Counted from the stretch's first letter, positions 8,029 through 16,729 are shown. The stretch is DNA of 64,000 nucleotides from Paenalcaligenes sp021793095 (GCA_027317645.1 DAHVQS010000004.1:25477-89476); one strand, 5' to 3'. A program made the numbers and translations. The notes: a model not told the origin generated them from the letters alone.

Positions 8029-8843
8029 TGAAAAAAAAATACCCTCGTCCACAATTTACCCAAGGCACTGTCAACCGTTTTGGTCAGTCTCGCATTGGTG
8101 ATGGGCTACAGGTGCTCAATAGTAATGCACGCATTTTGCAGCCTGGTGAATTTACACCCCAGCGAGAAACCATGAGCCCGTATTTCAATCAAGATAATTT
8201 AGGCCTAAATTCCGAGCGCCTGCGTTCGATGATGATTGAGCGCTTGCGCCGCGAGGGAATTAAAGATGAGCGTGTACTCAATGCGATGAAGCAAGTACCA
8301 CGACATCTTTTTGTGGACGAGGGCTTGGCCAGTCATGCTTATGAAAATGCGGCGTTACCTATTGGTTTTCAGCAGACCATTTCACAGCCTTGGATAGTTG
8401 CACGTATGATTGCATTGGCTTGCCAAGAGCGCATCCCTCACAAGATTTTAGAGATAGGCGCTGGCTGTGGTTATCAGGCAGCGGTTTTGGCACAGCTGGT
8501 ACCACAGGTGTATGCTATAGAACGCATTCAGGGCCTTTATGAGATGGCCTTAGGCAATATTCAGCACGCTCCTCACGCCGAACGTATCCACCTGCACTAT
8601 GGTGATGGGCTCAAGGGCTTGCCAGAACAGGCGCCTTTCCCGGCAATTCTGGTAGCTGCCGCAGGGATGGATTTACCCAAAGAATTGTTAAAACAGCTTT
8701 CAATCGGTGGACGGTTAATTGCTCCGCTGGGCCAAGATGAACAGTATCTTGTTCTAATAGAGCGTACCGGCACCGATAGTTGGAATAGGAAATTACTAGA
8801 ACCCGTACGCTTTGTGCCACTTCGTGCGGGTATTCAACCCTAA
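8028..8843 (+). CDS. pcm: Protein-L-isoaspartate O-methyltransferase
   Basis: Repairs isoaspartyl residues in aged proteins by S-adenosylmethionine-dependent methylation. The core is clear: PRHLFVDEGLASHAYENAAL, PIGFQQTISQPWIVARM and the SAM motif KILEIGAGCGYQAAVLA. About 60 residues precede the catalytic domain (basic start MKKKYPRPQFTQGT); such extensions are common in betaproteobacterial Pcm. An ATG at 8013 lies in the same frame, but ATG 8028 overlaps the surE stop in TAATG, the typical coupling for this pair, and gives 271 residues. The nlpD gene follows after 18 bases. Confidence 0.95.
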   Translation: MKKKYPRPQFTQGTVNRFGQSRIGDGLQVLNSNARILQPGEFTPQRETMSPYFNQDNLGLNSERLRSMMIERLRREGIKDERVLNAMKQVPRHLFVDEGLASHAYENAALPIGFQQTISQPWIVARMIALACQERIPHKILEIGAGCGYQAAVLAQLVPQVYAIERIQGLYEMALGNIQHAPHAERIHLHYGDGLKGLPEQAPFPAILVAAAGMDLPKELLKQLSIGGRLIAPLGQDEQYLVLIERTGTDSWNRKLLEPVRFVPLRAGIQP

Positions 8844-8861
8844 GTTATCAGGAGAGTCTCT

Positions 8862-9761
8862 ATGCATCCTGCAGGCAAATTAGTATCTCTTGCTGCAAAT
8901 GCAAAACACACGACCCTAGTCGGGTCGCGTCAATGGCTGTTAATGACAACCGTCGCAGTCACTGCAATATTAGCCGGATGTAGTTCCACCGATCAGCGTG
9001 CGCCGATTACAGATCTCAGTGTGACCACCGATGAGACGGTCGCCCAAATTACTGAGTCTGCCAGTAAAGACTATACCGTGCAGCCAGGTGATACCCTGTA
9101 TAAAATTGCTCGCGAACACAATGCAAAGGTGCATGAAATTGCGCAGGCTAACCAAATCACCGATCCAAGCCAACTCAGTGTTGGCCAAAAGTTGGTGATT
9201 CCGGGTGCCGGGACAGCCCCCAGTTCGCCTCCTGATATCAGCAGCGGTAGTCAGGTGGTGGCTGCCCCAGTCGATGTTTCGGGTGGAGAGGGTCAAGCGC
9301 AGCCTAAGCCAGTAGACACCGGCCAAGAGGATCAAACTCAGGCCGACGCTGCTCAATCTCAAGAAAGCAGCAGCACACCACGAGCCAGTGATGCTGATCT
9401 CATCAAATGGGATTGGCCCAACCAAGGCAAGGTCATCCAAGAGTTCACACCGAGCAGCAAAGGCATAGACATCGAGGGTCAAATAGGGGACCCCGTACTT
9501 GCTGCTGCAGACGGCAAAGTGATGTACGCGGGCAATGGCGTGCGTGGCTTAGGCAATTTGATTTTATTGGGTCATAGTGACGGTTTTATCACCGCCTATG
9601 CGCACAACGATGAGTTGCTCGTCAAAATGGGTGAGCAGGTCAAAAAGGGGCAAAAAGTAGCGACACTCGGAGACTCCGAGGCAGATTCGCCGCGCCTGCA
9701 TTTTGAAATACGTCGCCGCGGTACCCCTGTGAACCCAATGTCTTATTTGCCTAAAAAATAA
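8862..9761 (+). CDS. nlpD: LysM/M23 lipoprotein NlpD (amidase activator)
   Basis: Cell-envelope lipoprotein that in enterobacteria activates the septal amidase AmiC. A lipoprotein signal ends in ILAGC (C40), a LysM peptidoglycan-binding domain spans about residues 70-114 (YTVQPGDTLYKIAREHN), a low-complexity Gln/Ser/Ala linker follows, and an M23 (LytM) domain covers about 200-297. The first metal histidine position reads SSKGIDIEG rather than HxGxD, and the usual HLHFEI reads PRLHFEI, so the zinc site looks degenerate, as in other activator-type NlpD proteins. A good AGGAGAG precedes ATG 8862. In many beta- and gammaproteobacteria rpoS follows; here rlmD follows after 21 bases. Confidence 0.93.
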   Translation: MHPAGKLVSLAANAKHTTLVGSRQWLLMTTVAVTAILAGCSSTDQRAPITDLSVTTDETVAQITESASKDYTVQPGDTLYKIAREHNAKVHEIAQANQITDPSQLSVGQKLVIPGAGTAPSSPPDISSGSQVVAAPVDVSGGEGQAQPKPVDTGQEDQTQADAAQSQESSSTPRASDADLIKWDWPNQGKVIQEFTPSSKGIDIEGQIGDPVLAAADGKVMYAGNGVRGLGNLILLGHSDGFITAYAHNDELLVKMGEQVKKGQKVATLGDSEADSPRLHFEIRRRGTPVNPMSYLPKK

Positions 9762-9782
9762 CCAGCGCAGCAGTCATCTATT

Positions 9783-11123
9783 ATGAGCAATACGGTTTTA
9801 AGCATTGAGTCCCTAGACTTATCTGCGCAAGGGGTCGCCCATGACGACGAGGGCAAGGTTGTCTTCGTCGAGGGCGCCCTGCCTAGGGAAAAGGTACGGG
9901 TAGAATTTAGCCGTCACAAGAAAAACTACAATAAAGCCCAGGTTGTCGAGGTCCTTCAAGCCTCACCTTTACGGGTCACCCCGCGGTGCCCTTATTTTGG
10001 GCAGTGCGGTGGCTGTGTCATGCAACACTTGGATGCTGATGCACAAATTGCCATCAAGCAGCGAGCCCTCGAAGATATGCTGAGGCATATTGGCAGAGTC
10101 CAAGCGGCACAAATACTACCCCCTATTTACGGTGCCTTTTGGGGGTACCGTATGAAGGCGCGTTTTTCTGCGCGTTTTGTGGCTAAAAAAGGAGGTATGC
10201 TGGTTGGTTTTCGCGAGCGCAATAGTCGCTTTGTGATGGATATGGAGCACTGTCAGGTAGTGCCTCCACATGTGTCAGCCTTGCTAAAACCATTGCGCGC
10301 TTTACTCGAAACGTTATCGGTGGCTCGGCGCGTGCCTCAGATTGAATTGGCAGTGGGGGATGCGCAGACGGTCTTGGTCTTGCGCCACCTCGAACCTTTG
10401 TCTGCCGAGGATCACGATAAACTGCGGCAGTTTGCCCAAGAGCACCAAATACAGTGGTGGTTGCAGCCTAAAGGCCCGGAAACGGCGCATCCTCTAGAAG
10501 CTGATCAGGAGGATCTGTATTACTCTTTGCCAGAGTATGATTTGCAAATGCATTTCAAACCAACTGACTTCACACAGGTCAATCATGGCATCAATAGAGT
10601 GCTCATTCGTCGCGCTTTGGCACTATTAGATATACAGCCACATCATCGCGTCGTCGATTTATTTTGCGGATTAGGGAATTTTACCTTGCCCATTGCACGC
10701 ACTGCCCGTGAGGTGGTGGGGGTAGAGGGTAGCGAGGTACTGATTGAGCGCGCGCGTGCGGCAGCTCAAAAGCATGACTTGGCAGATCGTGCTCAATTTT
10801 CGGTATTAGATCTCTTCCAGGTAGATGAAGAGTGGCTGCAGACGTTGGGGCATTTTGATCGTATGTTGATCGACCCGCCCCGTGACGGTGCCGTTGCGGT
10901 GGCCAAAGCCGTTAGCGCATTACCCGTGCAAGCCCAGCCTGAGCGCATCGTGTATGTCTCTTGTAATCCATCAACATTGGCTCGAGATGCGGGTATTTTG
11001 ACCCACGTCGGAGGCTACCGATTACAGGCGGCAGGGGTGGTTAATATGTTCCCTCATACCGCACATATAGAATCCATTGCGGTGTTTACTAAAGGCACCC
11101 AAGAACGTCTATCCATAGATTGA
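9783..11123 (+). CDS. rlmD: 23S rRNA (uracil-1939-C5)-methyltransferase RlmD
   Basis: Methylates U1939 of 23S rRNA using S-adenosylmethionine. The N-terminal TRAM domain (about residues 5-60) is followed by the iron-sulfur cluster cysteines C69, C75 and C78 (CPYFGQCGGC) and C157 (MEHCQVV). The Rossmann domain shows VVDLFCGLGNFTLPIA and LIDPPRDGA, and the catalytic cysteine is C394 in VYVSCNPSTLARD. At 446 residues it is full length. It is the last gene of the surE cluster, and a long perfect inverted repeat separates it from the convergent argH. Confidence 0.96.
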   Translation: MSNTVLSIESLDLSAQGVAHDDEGKVVFVEGALPREKVRVEFSRHKKNYNKAQVVEVLQASPLRVTPRCPYFGQCGGCVMQHLDADAQIAIKQRALEDMLRHIGRVQAAQILPPIYGAFWGYRMKARFSARFVAKKGGMLVGFRERNSRFVMDMEHCQVVPPHVSALLKPLRALLETLSVARRVPQIELAVGDAQTVLVLRHLEPLSAEDHDKLRQFAQEHQIQWWLQPKGPETAHPLEADQEDLYYSLPEYDLQMHFKPTDFTQVNHGINRVLIRRALALLDIQPHHRVVDLFCGLGNFTLPIARTAREVVGVEGSEVLIERARAAAQKHDLADRAQFSVLDLFQVDEEWLQTLGHFDRMLIDPPRDGAVAVAKAVSALPVQAQPERIVYVSCNPSTLARDAGILTHVGGYRLQAAGVVNMFPHTAHIESIAVFTKGTQERLSID

Positions 11124-11198
11124 ATCACAGTCTTGCGGTTTTGCGCTACCTAAGGTGCCCAATCTCGGTGTAAGGCAGCCGCTTAACCGTTTAAATAC

Positions 11199-11268
11199 AA
11201 AAAGCCCCAAAATATTAATCACTAACCTGTCCAATCAATGAAGGTCAGTTTATATTTTGGGGCTTTTT
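11199..11268. terminator. Bidirectional terminator between rlmD and argH
   Basis: A perfect 17-bp inverted repeat: arms 11199-11215 (AAAAAGCCCCAAAATAT) and 11252-11268 (its exact complement). Within the 36-base loop ACTAACCT/AGGTCAGT can extend the structure with one mismatch. Each arm ends in an A5/T5 run, so it can serve as an intrinsic terminator for both converging genes. Confidence 0.85.
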
Positions 11269-11285
11269 CGCGTTGGCTGGCTTTT

Positions 11286-12719
11286 TTACTTGTTTAAATC
11301 TTTTTTCAGTGCCTTGATAAGCGCTGTGGCTGCCTCACTCACTCTCTCTGGGGCGGTGCCGCCAATATGGTTGCGTGCGGCAACTGAACCCTCAAGGGTC
11401 AGTACTGAAAACACGTCCTCTTTGATCGCGGAATGATAGGATTGCAACACCTCGAGGCTAAGGTCTGCAATGTCGCATTGTTCATCAACGCAACGTTTCA
11501 CCACACTGGCCACGGTTTCGTGCGCATCTCTAAAGGGCACCCCCTGTTTGACCAGGTAATCAGCCAAATCGGTAGCAGTGGCAAAACCCTCTGCTGCTGC
11601 GTGCCGCATCGCCTGAGCATTGACACGAATACCGGCCACCATATCCACAAATATTTGTAGCGTGTCGCGCACCGTATCAGCGGCATCAAAAAGCCCTTCT
11701 TTGTCTTCTTGGTTATCCTTGTTATAAGCCAAAGGTTGTGCCTTCATCAGCATTAACAAGGCAACCAAATGGCCGACGACGCGACCTGTTTTTCCACGCG
11801 CGAGTTCGGGCACATCAGGATTTTTCTTTTGTGGCATGATCGAACTGCCCGTACAAAAGCGATCGGCCAAATCAATGAATCCAAAACGTGGGCTCATCCA
11901 GATAATTAACTCTTCGGAAAAGCGAGATAAGTGCATCATGATGAGTGATGCCGCGGAACAAAATTCAATACTGAAATCGCGATCTGAAACGGCATCTAAA
12001 GAATTAAGGCAAAGACTGTCAAAGCCGAGTTCTTTGGCGACGATGACACGATCAATGGGAAAGCTGGTGCCCGCCAAAGCTGCCGCCCCTAGGGGCAGTC
12101 TATTGACACGCCTACGACAGTCATTTAAACGCTCAGTGTCGCGTTTAAACATTTCAGCATAAGCCAGCAAGTGATGGCCAAAAGTAACGGGCTGGGCGAC
12201 CTGTAAATGGGTAAAACCCGGCATGATTGTGTCGGCATGCTCTAGGGCGAGCTCGGCCAAAGCGAGCTGCAGCTGCTTGAGGTAGTTTTGAATGATATCA
12301 ATTTGGTTGCGCAACCACAGGCGGATGTCAGTGGCCACCTGGTCATTCCGAGAGCGCCCAGTGTGTAGACGTTTGCCTGCATCACCAATCAGTTCAACCA
12401 GTCTTTTTTCAACATTTAGATGGACATCTTCGAGATCTAGAGACCAATCAAAGCGGCCTTCGTTGATTTCGGTAATAATGGTCTGCAGGCCTCGGGTAAT
12501 ATCCTGCAGGTCTTGATCACTGAGAATACCGATCTCGGTGAGCATTTTAGCGTGGGCCAAGGAGCCTTCGATGTCATATTTGGCCAGACGTTGGTCAAAT
12601 TCTACTGATGCAGTATAGCGTTTGACGAGCTCTGAGACGGGCTCACTAAAGCGTGCGGACCAAGCTTGGGATTTTTTATCAAACTGATTGGTTGGTTTTG
12701 ATGAGTTTTCTGTAGACAT
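11286..12719 (-). CDS. argH: Argininosuccinate lyase
   Basis: Final step of arginine synthesis: splits argininosuccinate into arginine and fumarate, as a cytoplasmic homotetramer. The superfamily signature GSSIMPQKKNPD is intact, with TGRSRNDQVATDIRLW and MPGFTHLQVAQPVTFGHHL also present. At 477 residues it is slightly longer than usual because of an N-terminal extension rich in Ser, Asn and Lys (MSTENSSKPTNQFDKKSQ) before the usual WSARF core. It stands alone: convergent with rlmD and divergent from the mechanosensitive channel gene, with no other arg gene nearby. Confidence 0.97.
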   Translation of the reverse strand: MSTENSSKPTNQFDKKSQAWSARFSEPVSELVKRYTASVEFDQRLAKYDIEGSLAHAKMLTEIGILSDQDLQDITRGLQTIITEINEGRFDWSLDLEDVHLNVEKRLVELIGDAGKRLHTGRSRNDQVATDIRLWLRNQIDIIQNYLKQLQLALAELALEHADTIMPGFTHLQVAQPVTFGHHLLAYAEMFKRDTERLNDCRRRVNRLPLGAAALAGTSFPIDRVIVAKELGFDSLCLNSLDAVSDRDFSIEFCSAASLIMMHLSRFSEELIIWMSPRFGFIDLADRFCTGSSIMPQKKNPDVPELARGKTGRVVGHLVALLMLMKAQPLAYNKDNQEDKEGLFDAADTVRDTLQIFVDMVAGIRVNAQAMRHAAAEGFATATDLADYLVKQGVPFRDAHETVASVVKRCVDEQCDIADLSLEVLQSYHSAIKEDVFSVLTLEGSVAARNHIGGTAPERVSEAATALIKALKKDLNK

Positions 12720-12831
12720 ATTTTCAGTAAAGCAGGCAAAAAGTAATAAACTATGTGGGTTATATTAACGACTCTTGGCCTGTGTGCCTAGTCATCATCA
12801 GATTCTGCTTTGCAGGGACAGTTGACAAGAC

Positions 12832-14109
12832 ATGGAATCAAGCTTCTTTTTTGGTGATCACAATGTAAAGAGCTGGCTACAGCAGTCAGTCGATGGGGTG
12901 TTACTGCAGTTCTTTTTAGGCCTGCTGTTGCTGGTGGCAATTTTTCTTGCTTTTAATTGGGCCAGCTCATATGTGCTGAGTGTGGTGACCCGTCGCTTTT
13001 TACTCACCATTGGTAAAAAGGATTGGCTGGAAATTATTCAAGCATCACGTGTGCGCCGATTTTTCGCCCGTGCTTTGTCTTTGTATCTTCTTTCAGCAAT
13101 GATTGATTGGTTGCCACTGGGTCCTTCTTTCGGCGAATTTCTTAATCGTTTAATTTTTGCTGTTGCGACTTTTTATTTATTGCTATGCCTGAGCGCTTTA
13201 TTAACAGTAGGCCACGAGATTTACGCCCGCACCCCACGCGCTCAGGTAAAGTCAATCAAAGGCTATATTGAGGTTATCCGCATAGGGTTTTGGTTTGTAG
13301 GCGCCATTATCCTGCTATCAGTGATGATCAAAAAGTCCCCTTTAATTATGATTTCAGGTTTGGGGGCTTTGTCCGCAGTACTGTTATTGGTCTTTAAGGA
13401 TACCTTATTATCACTGGTGGCCAGTGCCCAAATGAGCAGTAATGACATGCTGCGTATAGGTGATTGGATACAAATGCCACAAGCTGAGGCCGATGGGTTT
13501 GTCATTGATATTGCCCTGCATACGGTAAAGGTACAAAACTGGGATAAAACCGTTACTACCATTCCGACCTACAAGCTTTTCTCTGAAAGCTATAAAAATA
13601 TGCGGCAAATGTTCGAGTCGGGTGGACGCCGTATCAAAAGAAGCTTGACCATCGATGCCACCACCGTACGGTTTCTCACCGACGCTGAGATACAAGAATT
13701 CAAACGATTTGAATTACTGCATGATTATTTGGAAAAAAAAGAGAAAGAAATACAAGAAGACAATGCCAAGCTCATTGCCCAAGGTAAAGACCCTGTGAAT
13801 CAACGCCGGCTCACCAATTTAGGTACCTTTAGAATGTACGCTACTCTTTATTTAGAACAAAACCAAGGCGTGCATCAGGATATGATTTTGATGGTGCGCA
13901 TGATGGAGCCCACAGACAAAGGAATACCAGTCGAGATTTATTGTTTTACTAACGATACTGCTTGGGTGAATTATGAGCGTATCCAGGGAGATATCTTTGA
14001 TCATCTCATTGCTATTGTGCCCGAAATGTCTTTGCGCTTATATCAATCACCCTCGGGACGCGATCTCACCGACGGTATTGAGCATTTACGTACAATCAGC
14101 GATGATTAG
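12832..14109 (+). CDS. MscS-family mechanosensitive channel, YbdG type
   Basis: Small-conductance mechanosensitive channel of the YbdG/MscM branch, an inner-membrane valve for hypo-osmotic shock. Hydrophobic segments lie near residues 20-45, 70-90, 97-115, 140-165 and 172-195, the last being the pore helix region. The beta domain reads GDWIQMPQAEADGFVIDI, then KVQNWDKTVTTIPTYKLF, matching YbdG rather than MscS. The long cytoplasmic part holds a charged segment (YLEKKEKEIQEDNAKLI) that is probably helical. The length of 425 residues fits YbdG (about 415). It is divergent from argH, and a PII gene follows after 95 bases. I see no functional tie between the neighbours. Confidence 0.9.
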   Translation: MESSFFFGDHNVKSWLQQSVDGVLLQFFLGLLLLVAIFLAFNWASSYVLSVVTRRFLLTIGKKDWLEIIQASRVRRFFARALSLYLLSAMIDWLPLGPSFGEFLNRLIFAVATFYLLLCLSALLTVGHEIYARTPRAQVKSIKGYIEVIRIGFWFVGAIILLSVMIKKSPLIMISGLGALSAVLLLVFKDTLLSLVASAQMSSNDMLRIGDWIQMPQAEADGFVIDIALHTVKVQNWDKTVTTIPTYKLFSESYKNMRQMFESGGRRIKRSLTIDATTVRFLTDAEIQEFKRFELLHDYLEKKEKEIQEDNAKLIAQGKDPVNQRRLTNLGTFRMYATLYLEQNQGVHQDMILMVRMMEPTDKGIPVEIYCFTNDTAWVNYERIQGDIFDHLIAIVPEMSLRLYQSPSGRDLTDGIEHLRTISDD

Positions 14110-14204
14110 GTGTGTTTTATATTCCCTTCGCTAGAGCCTTTCGCTGCTTGCTTGAATACGGGCAATATTAAATTTGCTATTTATTTAAAATCAATTTTCT
14201 GATC

Positions 14205-14543
14205 ATGAAATTAATTACCGCTATTATTAAGCCCTTTAAATTAGATGAAGTGCGTGAAGCACTGACGGAATATGGTGTGTACGGCATCACCATTACCGAG
14301 GTCAAAGGATTTGGGCGGCAGAGAGGGCATACTGAGTTATACCGCGGGGCGGAGTATGTGGTCGATTTTTTGCCTAAAATAAAAATAGAGGTCGCTGTAC
14401 AAGAAGATCGAGTAGAGCAGGTGCTGCAGCAAATAGTGGCTGCGGCCCGTACTGGCAAGATTGGCGATGGCAAGATTTTTGTGACCGCGCTCGAGCAGGT
14501 GGTACGTATCCGCACGGGGGAAGAGGGCGAGGCCGCCTTGTAG
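14205..14543 (+). CDS. glnK: Nitrogen regulatory protein P-II
   Basis: Trimeric signal protein that reports 2-oxoglutarate, ATP/ADP and glutamine status to glutamine synthetase adenylyltransferase, NtrB or AmtB. The uridylylation site Tyr51 lies in ELYRGAEYVVDF of the T-loop; KGFGRQRGHTE and TGKIGDGKIFV supply nucleotide-binding residues. The length of 112 is exact for the family. The start MKLITAIIKPFKL and the C terminus EGEAAL resemble GlnK more than GlnB, but no amtB is adjacent, so glnB remains possible. The modifying enzyme GlnD is encoded at 60366-63002. A hairpin spans its stop codon. Confidence 0.93.
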   Translation: MKLITAIIKPFKLDEVREALTEYGVYGITITEVKGFGRQRGHTELYRGAEYVVDFLPKIKIEVAVQEDRVEQVLQQIVAAARTGKIGDGKIFVTALEQVVRIRTGEEGEAAL

Positions 14544-14555
14544 GCCGCCTCGTTT
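14528..14555 (+). terminator. Hairpin spanning the glnK stop codon
   Basis: CGAGGC(C)GCC (14528-14537) pairs with GGC(C)GCCTCG (14543-14552) around a 5-base loop with one C-C mismatch, followed by TTTG. It includes the last codons and stop of glnK. The T tract is weak, so terminator function is tentative. Confidence 0.45.
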
Positions 14556-14590
14556 GTGATGATACAAAACAGAGCAGTGTTTACGCGGTA

Positions 14591-15817
14591 TTAGGCACTT
14601 TCGGCATTAATGAGATGATCTTGATTTTTGCGCTCATAGAGGGCCAAAGTCAGCAATAGCAAAATAGTGACGCCAATCACTGGCAAGCTCCAGATATTGA
14701 TGCCTTCCCAGCCATGCAAGGCCAATAGGCGCCCGGATGAGAAAGATGACAAGGCCACACTGCCAAAGACTAAAAAGTCGTTAACCGCTTGTACTTTGTT
14801 GCGCTCTTGAGGGTGGTAGCAATCAGTGACCAGAGTGGTAGCACCAATAAAACCGAAGTTCCATCCTAGCCCCAGTAAAATTAGACTGGCCCAAAAATGA
14901 GCCACACTTAAACCGCTCAGTGCACTGAAGCTGGCCCCAGCAAATAAAAGCATGCCGGTGATGGTGATGGTGATTTTACCAAAACGACGAATAAGATGGC
15001 CTGTGAAAAAACTCGGGCCGAACATAGCCAATATATGCCATTGAATGCCGAGGGTTGACTCGCGCATGGTATGGCCGTGATGCACCATAGCAAGCGGGGT
15101 AGCCGTCATCATAAAGCTCATCAAACTATAGGCCACCATACCAGCAATAATTGAAATAATGAGGCGAGGGTTGCGCAATATCACCGCAAGTGGCCGTCCC
15201 CCATGTTCTTCATGCTGCGGTTGCACATGCAAGGCATCTGTACGTAAGAGCCAGATCAGGGGTAATGCTAACGCTGCTAAAGTGGCTTGGGCAAAAAATG
15301 TCCCGGCAAAAGGCAGTCCAGGAATAATTTCAGCGGTATGTAAAATGACCTGCGCAGCGATGATGGCAGCGGCCAACCCCCCGATCATGACCCATGAGAT
15401 AGCGCGTGGTCGCAACGCCGCGGCCACACTGTCTGCGGCAGCAAAACGGTAGCTCTGCACATAGGACGAATAAAATCCTGCAATAACAGTACCAATACAA
15501 AAGATTAGAAATGAGGCTTGAGCAATCCCGGTAAATGCGGTTAGGCCGCCCACAATACCCAATAGGGAGCCAATAAAATAGCCCCCGCGGCGCCCTAATT
15601 TACGCATAATCCAAGCCGCAGGTAAGATGCCAATCGCCATGCCCATATTGAAAAGGCTGACCGGCAAAGTGGCAATTTTTTCATTGTGCGCTAATGCCTC
15701 ACCCACCAACCCACCCAAGGCCACGACCACGGCCGGGTTGGCACCCCCCAATGCTTGTAATCCAGATAAAAGTAGAGTGTTGCGGCGGACTTCGCCCGTC
15801 AAGGAGGTTTGGGTCAT
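14591..15817 (-). CDS. Major facilitator superfamily transporter
   Basis: Inner-membrane secondary carrier of 408 residues with about twelve hydrophobic segments in two six-helix halves. The loop between helices 2 and 3 carries WIMRKLGRRGGYFIGSLLG, a variant of the MFS motif A, and a matching GHLIRRFGK occurs in the second half. A charged central loop (RTDALHVQPQHEEHGGR) separates the halves. No cue identifies the substrate. It is convergent with glnK and divergent from the pseudouridine synthase gene. On the minus strand a good promoter (CTGACA, 16 bp, TATAAT) lies just upstream, with its -35 element overlapping that of the divergent gene. Confidence 0.82.
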   Translation of the reverse strand: MTQTSLTGEVRRNTLLLSGLQALGGANPAVVVALGGLVGEALAHNEKIATLPVSLFNMGMAIGILPAAWIMRKLGRRGGYFIGSLLGIVGGLTAFTGIAQASFLIFCIGTVIAGFYSSYVQSYRFAAADSVAAALRPRAISWVMIGGLAAAIIAAQVILHTAEIIPGLPFAGTFFAQATLAALALPLIWLLRTDALHVQPQHEEHGGRPLAVILRNPRLIISIIAGMVAYSLMSFMMTATPLAMVHHGHTMRESTLGIQWHILAMFGPSFFTGHLIRRFGKITITITGMLLFAGASFSALSGLSVAHFWASLILLGLGWNFGFIGATTLVTDCYHPQERNKVQAVNDFLVFGSVALSSFSSGRLLALHGWEGINIWSLPVIGVTILLLLTLALYERKNQDHLINAESA

Positions 15818-15864
15818 AGTAGAGGTCTATATCAGAAAGAGTAAAATGCTTAAAACTAATAGCT

Positions 15865-15892
15865 ATTATAGATTTCTGCTTATAATTGTCAG
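15865..15892 (-). promoter_or_regulatory. Promoter for the MFS transporter gene
   Basis: Minus-strand -35 CTGACA (15887-15892), 16-bp spacer, perfect -10 TATAAT (15865-15870). Its -35 hexamer overlaps that of the opposing promoter at 15886-15913. Confidence 0.65.
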
Positions 15893-15913
15893 CTACTAAG
15901 TACGCAGTATAAA
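15886..15913 (+). promoter_or_regulatory. Promoter for the pseudouridine synthase gene
   Basis: TTGTCA (15886-15891), 16-bp spacer, TATAAA (15908-15913), about 26 bases before the ATG at 15940. Five of six bases match the consensus in both boxes. Confidence 0.65.
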
Positions 15914-15939
15914 AGATACTGTGGTTTTTAAGGCTGTGT

Positions 15940-16683
15940 ATGACTAATTTAATACGTGTTTCCAAATTAATGGCTGATCGCGGCTTATGCTCGAGGCGCG
16001 AGGCCGATGAATTTATCCGCCGACAATGGGTCAAGGTTGATGGCCACATTGTGACATTAGGCCAGCGGGCAGCGCCCGAGGCAAAGATTGAATTGCATCC
16101 TGACGCCAATGCGCAGCTTAAGCAACAAGTCACAATCCTACTCAATAAACCAGTAGGGTATGTTTCCGGTCAAGCCGAGAAAAACTATCGCCCAGCTTCT
16201 GTGTTGATTACCCCCGCGCGGCAATTTTTAGTACCCACAAAAGGCAAGGGGGGTCAGCTGCGCTTTCAACGCCAGCATTTGCGCGGTTTGGCGCCTGCTG
16301 GGCGTTTAGATATAGATTCTCAGGGGTTATTGGTGCTCACTCAAGATGGGCAGCTTGCTCGGCGTTTAATTGGGGCCAATTCACCAATCGAAAAGGAGTA
16401 TTTGGTGCGGGTTAAAGGTCGCTTAGATAAAAAAGGGCTGGCATTATTAAATCACGGTCTCAAATTAGATGGTCAGGCGCTTAAACCCGCGCGTGTGCGT
16501 TGGCTCAATGATGATCAGCTGCTTTTTCGATTGCGCGAGGGGCGCAAAAGACAAATACGCCGCATGTGCGAGTTGGTAGGTCTGCACGTAGTAGGCCTAA
16601 AGAGAGTCCGCATAGGGCGTGTCCGTTTAGGTAATCTGCCCGAAGGCCAATGGCGATACTTACAGCCCCATGAACAATTTTAA
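15940..16683 (+). CDS. rRNA pseudouridine synthase, RsuA/RluB/RluF family
   Basis: Isomerises a specific uridine of ribosomal RNA. An S4 RNA-binding domain is at the N terminus (RVSKLMADRGLCSRREADEF). The catalytic aspartate lies in AGRLDIDSQGLLVLTQDG, and the late motifs KEYLVRV and REGRKRQIRRMCELVGLHV are typical. KPVGYVS and the KRVRIGRV ending resemble RluF (23S U2604) more than RsuA or RluB, but an insertion between residues 80 and 115 (VLITPARQFLVPTKGKGGQ) makes it longer than some relatives, so I do not assign the target. The length is 247 residues. It stands alone on its own promoter. Confidence 0.88.
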   Translation: MTNLIRVSKLMADRGLCSRREADEFIRRQWVKVDGHIVTLGQRAAPEAKIELHPDANAQLKQQVTILLNKPVGYVSGQAEKNYRPASVLITPARQFLVPTKGKGGQLRFQRQHLRGLAPAGRLDIDSQGLLVLTQDGQLARRLIGANSPIEKEYLVRVKGRLDKKGLALLNHGLKLDGQALKPARVRWLNDDQLLFRLREGRKRQIRRMCELVGLHVVGLKRVRIGRVRLGNLPEGQWRYLQPHEQF

Positions 16684-16698
16684 TCGTCTTGTTGGTTT

Positions 16699-16729
16699 GA
16701 TTGGCTGTTGGCAGATTGGCTTGTTGGCA
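16699..16729. repeat. Two-copy tandem repeat of about 15 bp
   Basis: GATTGGCTGTTGGCA (16699-16713) is followed directly by GATTGGCTTGTTGGCA (16714-16729), the same unit with one extra T. It lies 16 bases after the pseudouridine synthase stop. Confidence 0.8.

Noticed and set aside
8970..9482. Open frame of 170 codons opposite nlpD
   Set aside because: It covers the signal, LysM and linker of a well-supported gene and shows no recognisable domain.
14158..14180. Possible sigma-54 promoter upstream of the PII gene
   Set aside because: GG and GC elements are present, but 13 bases apart rather than the required 10.
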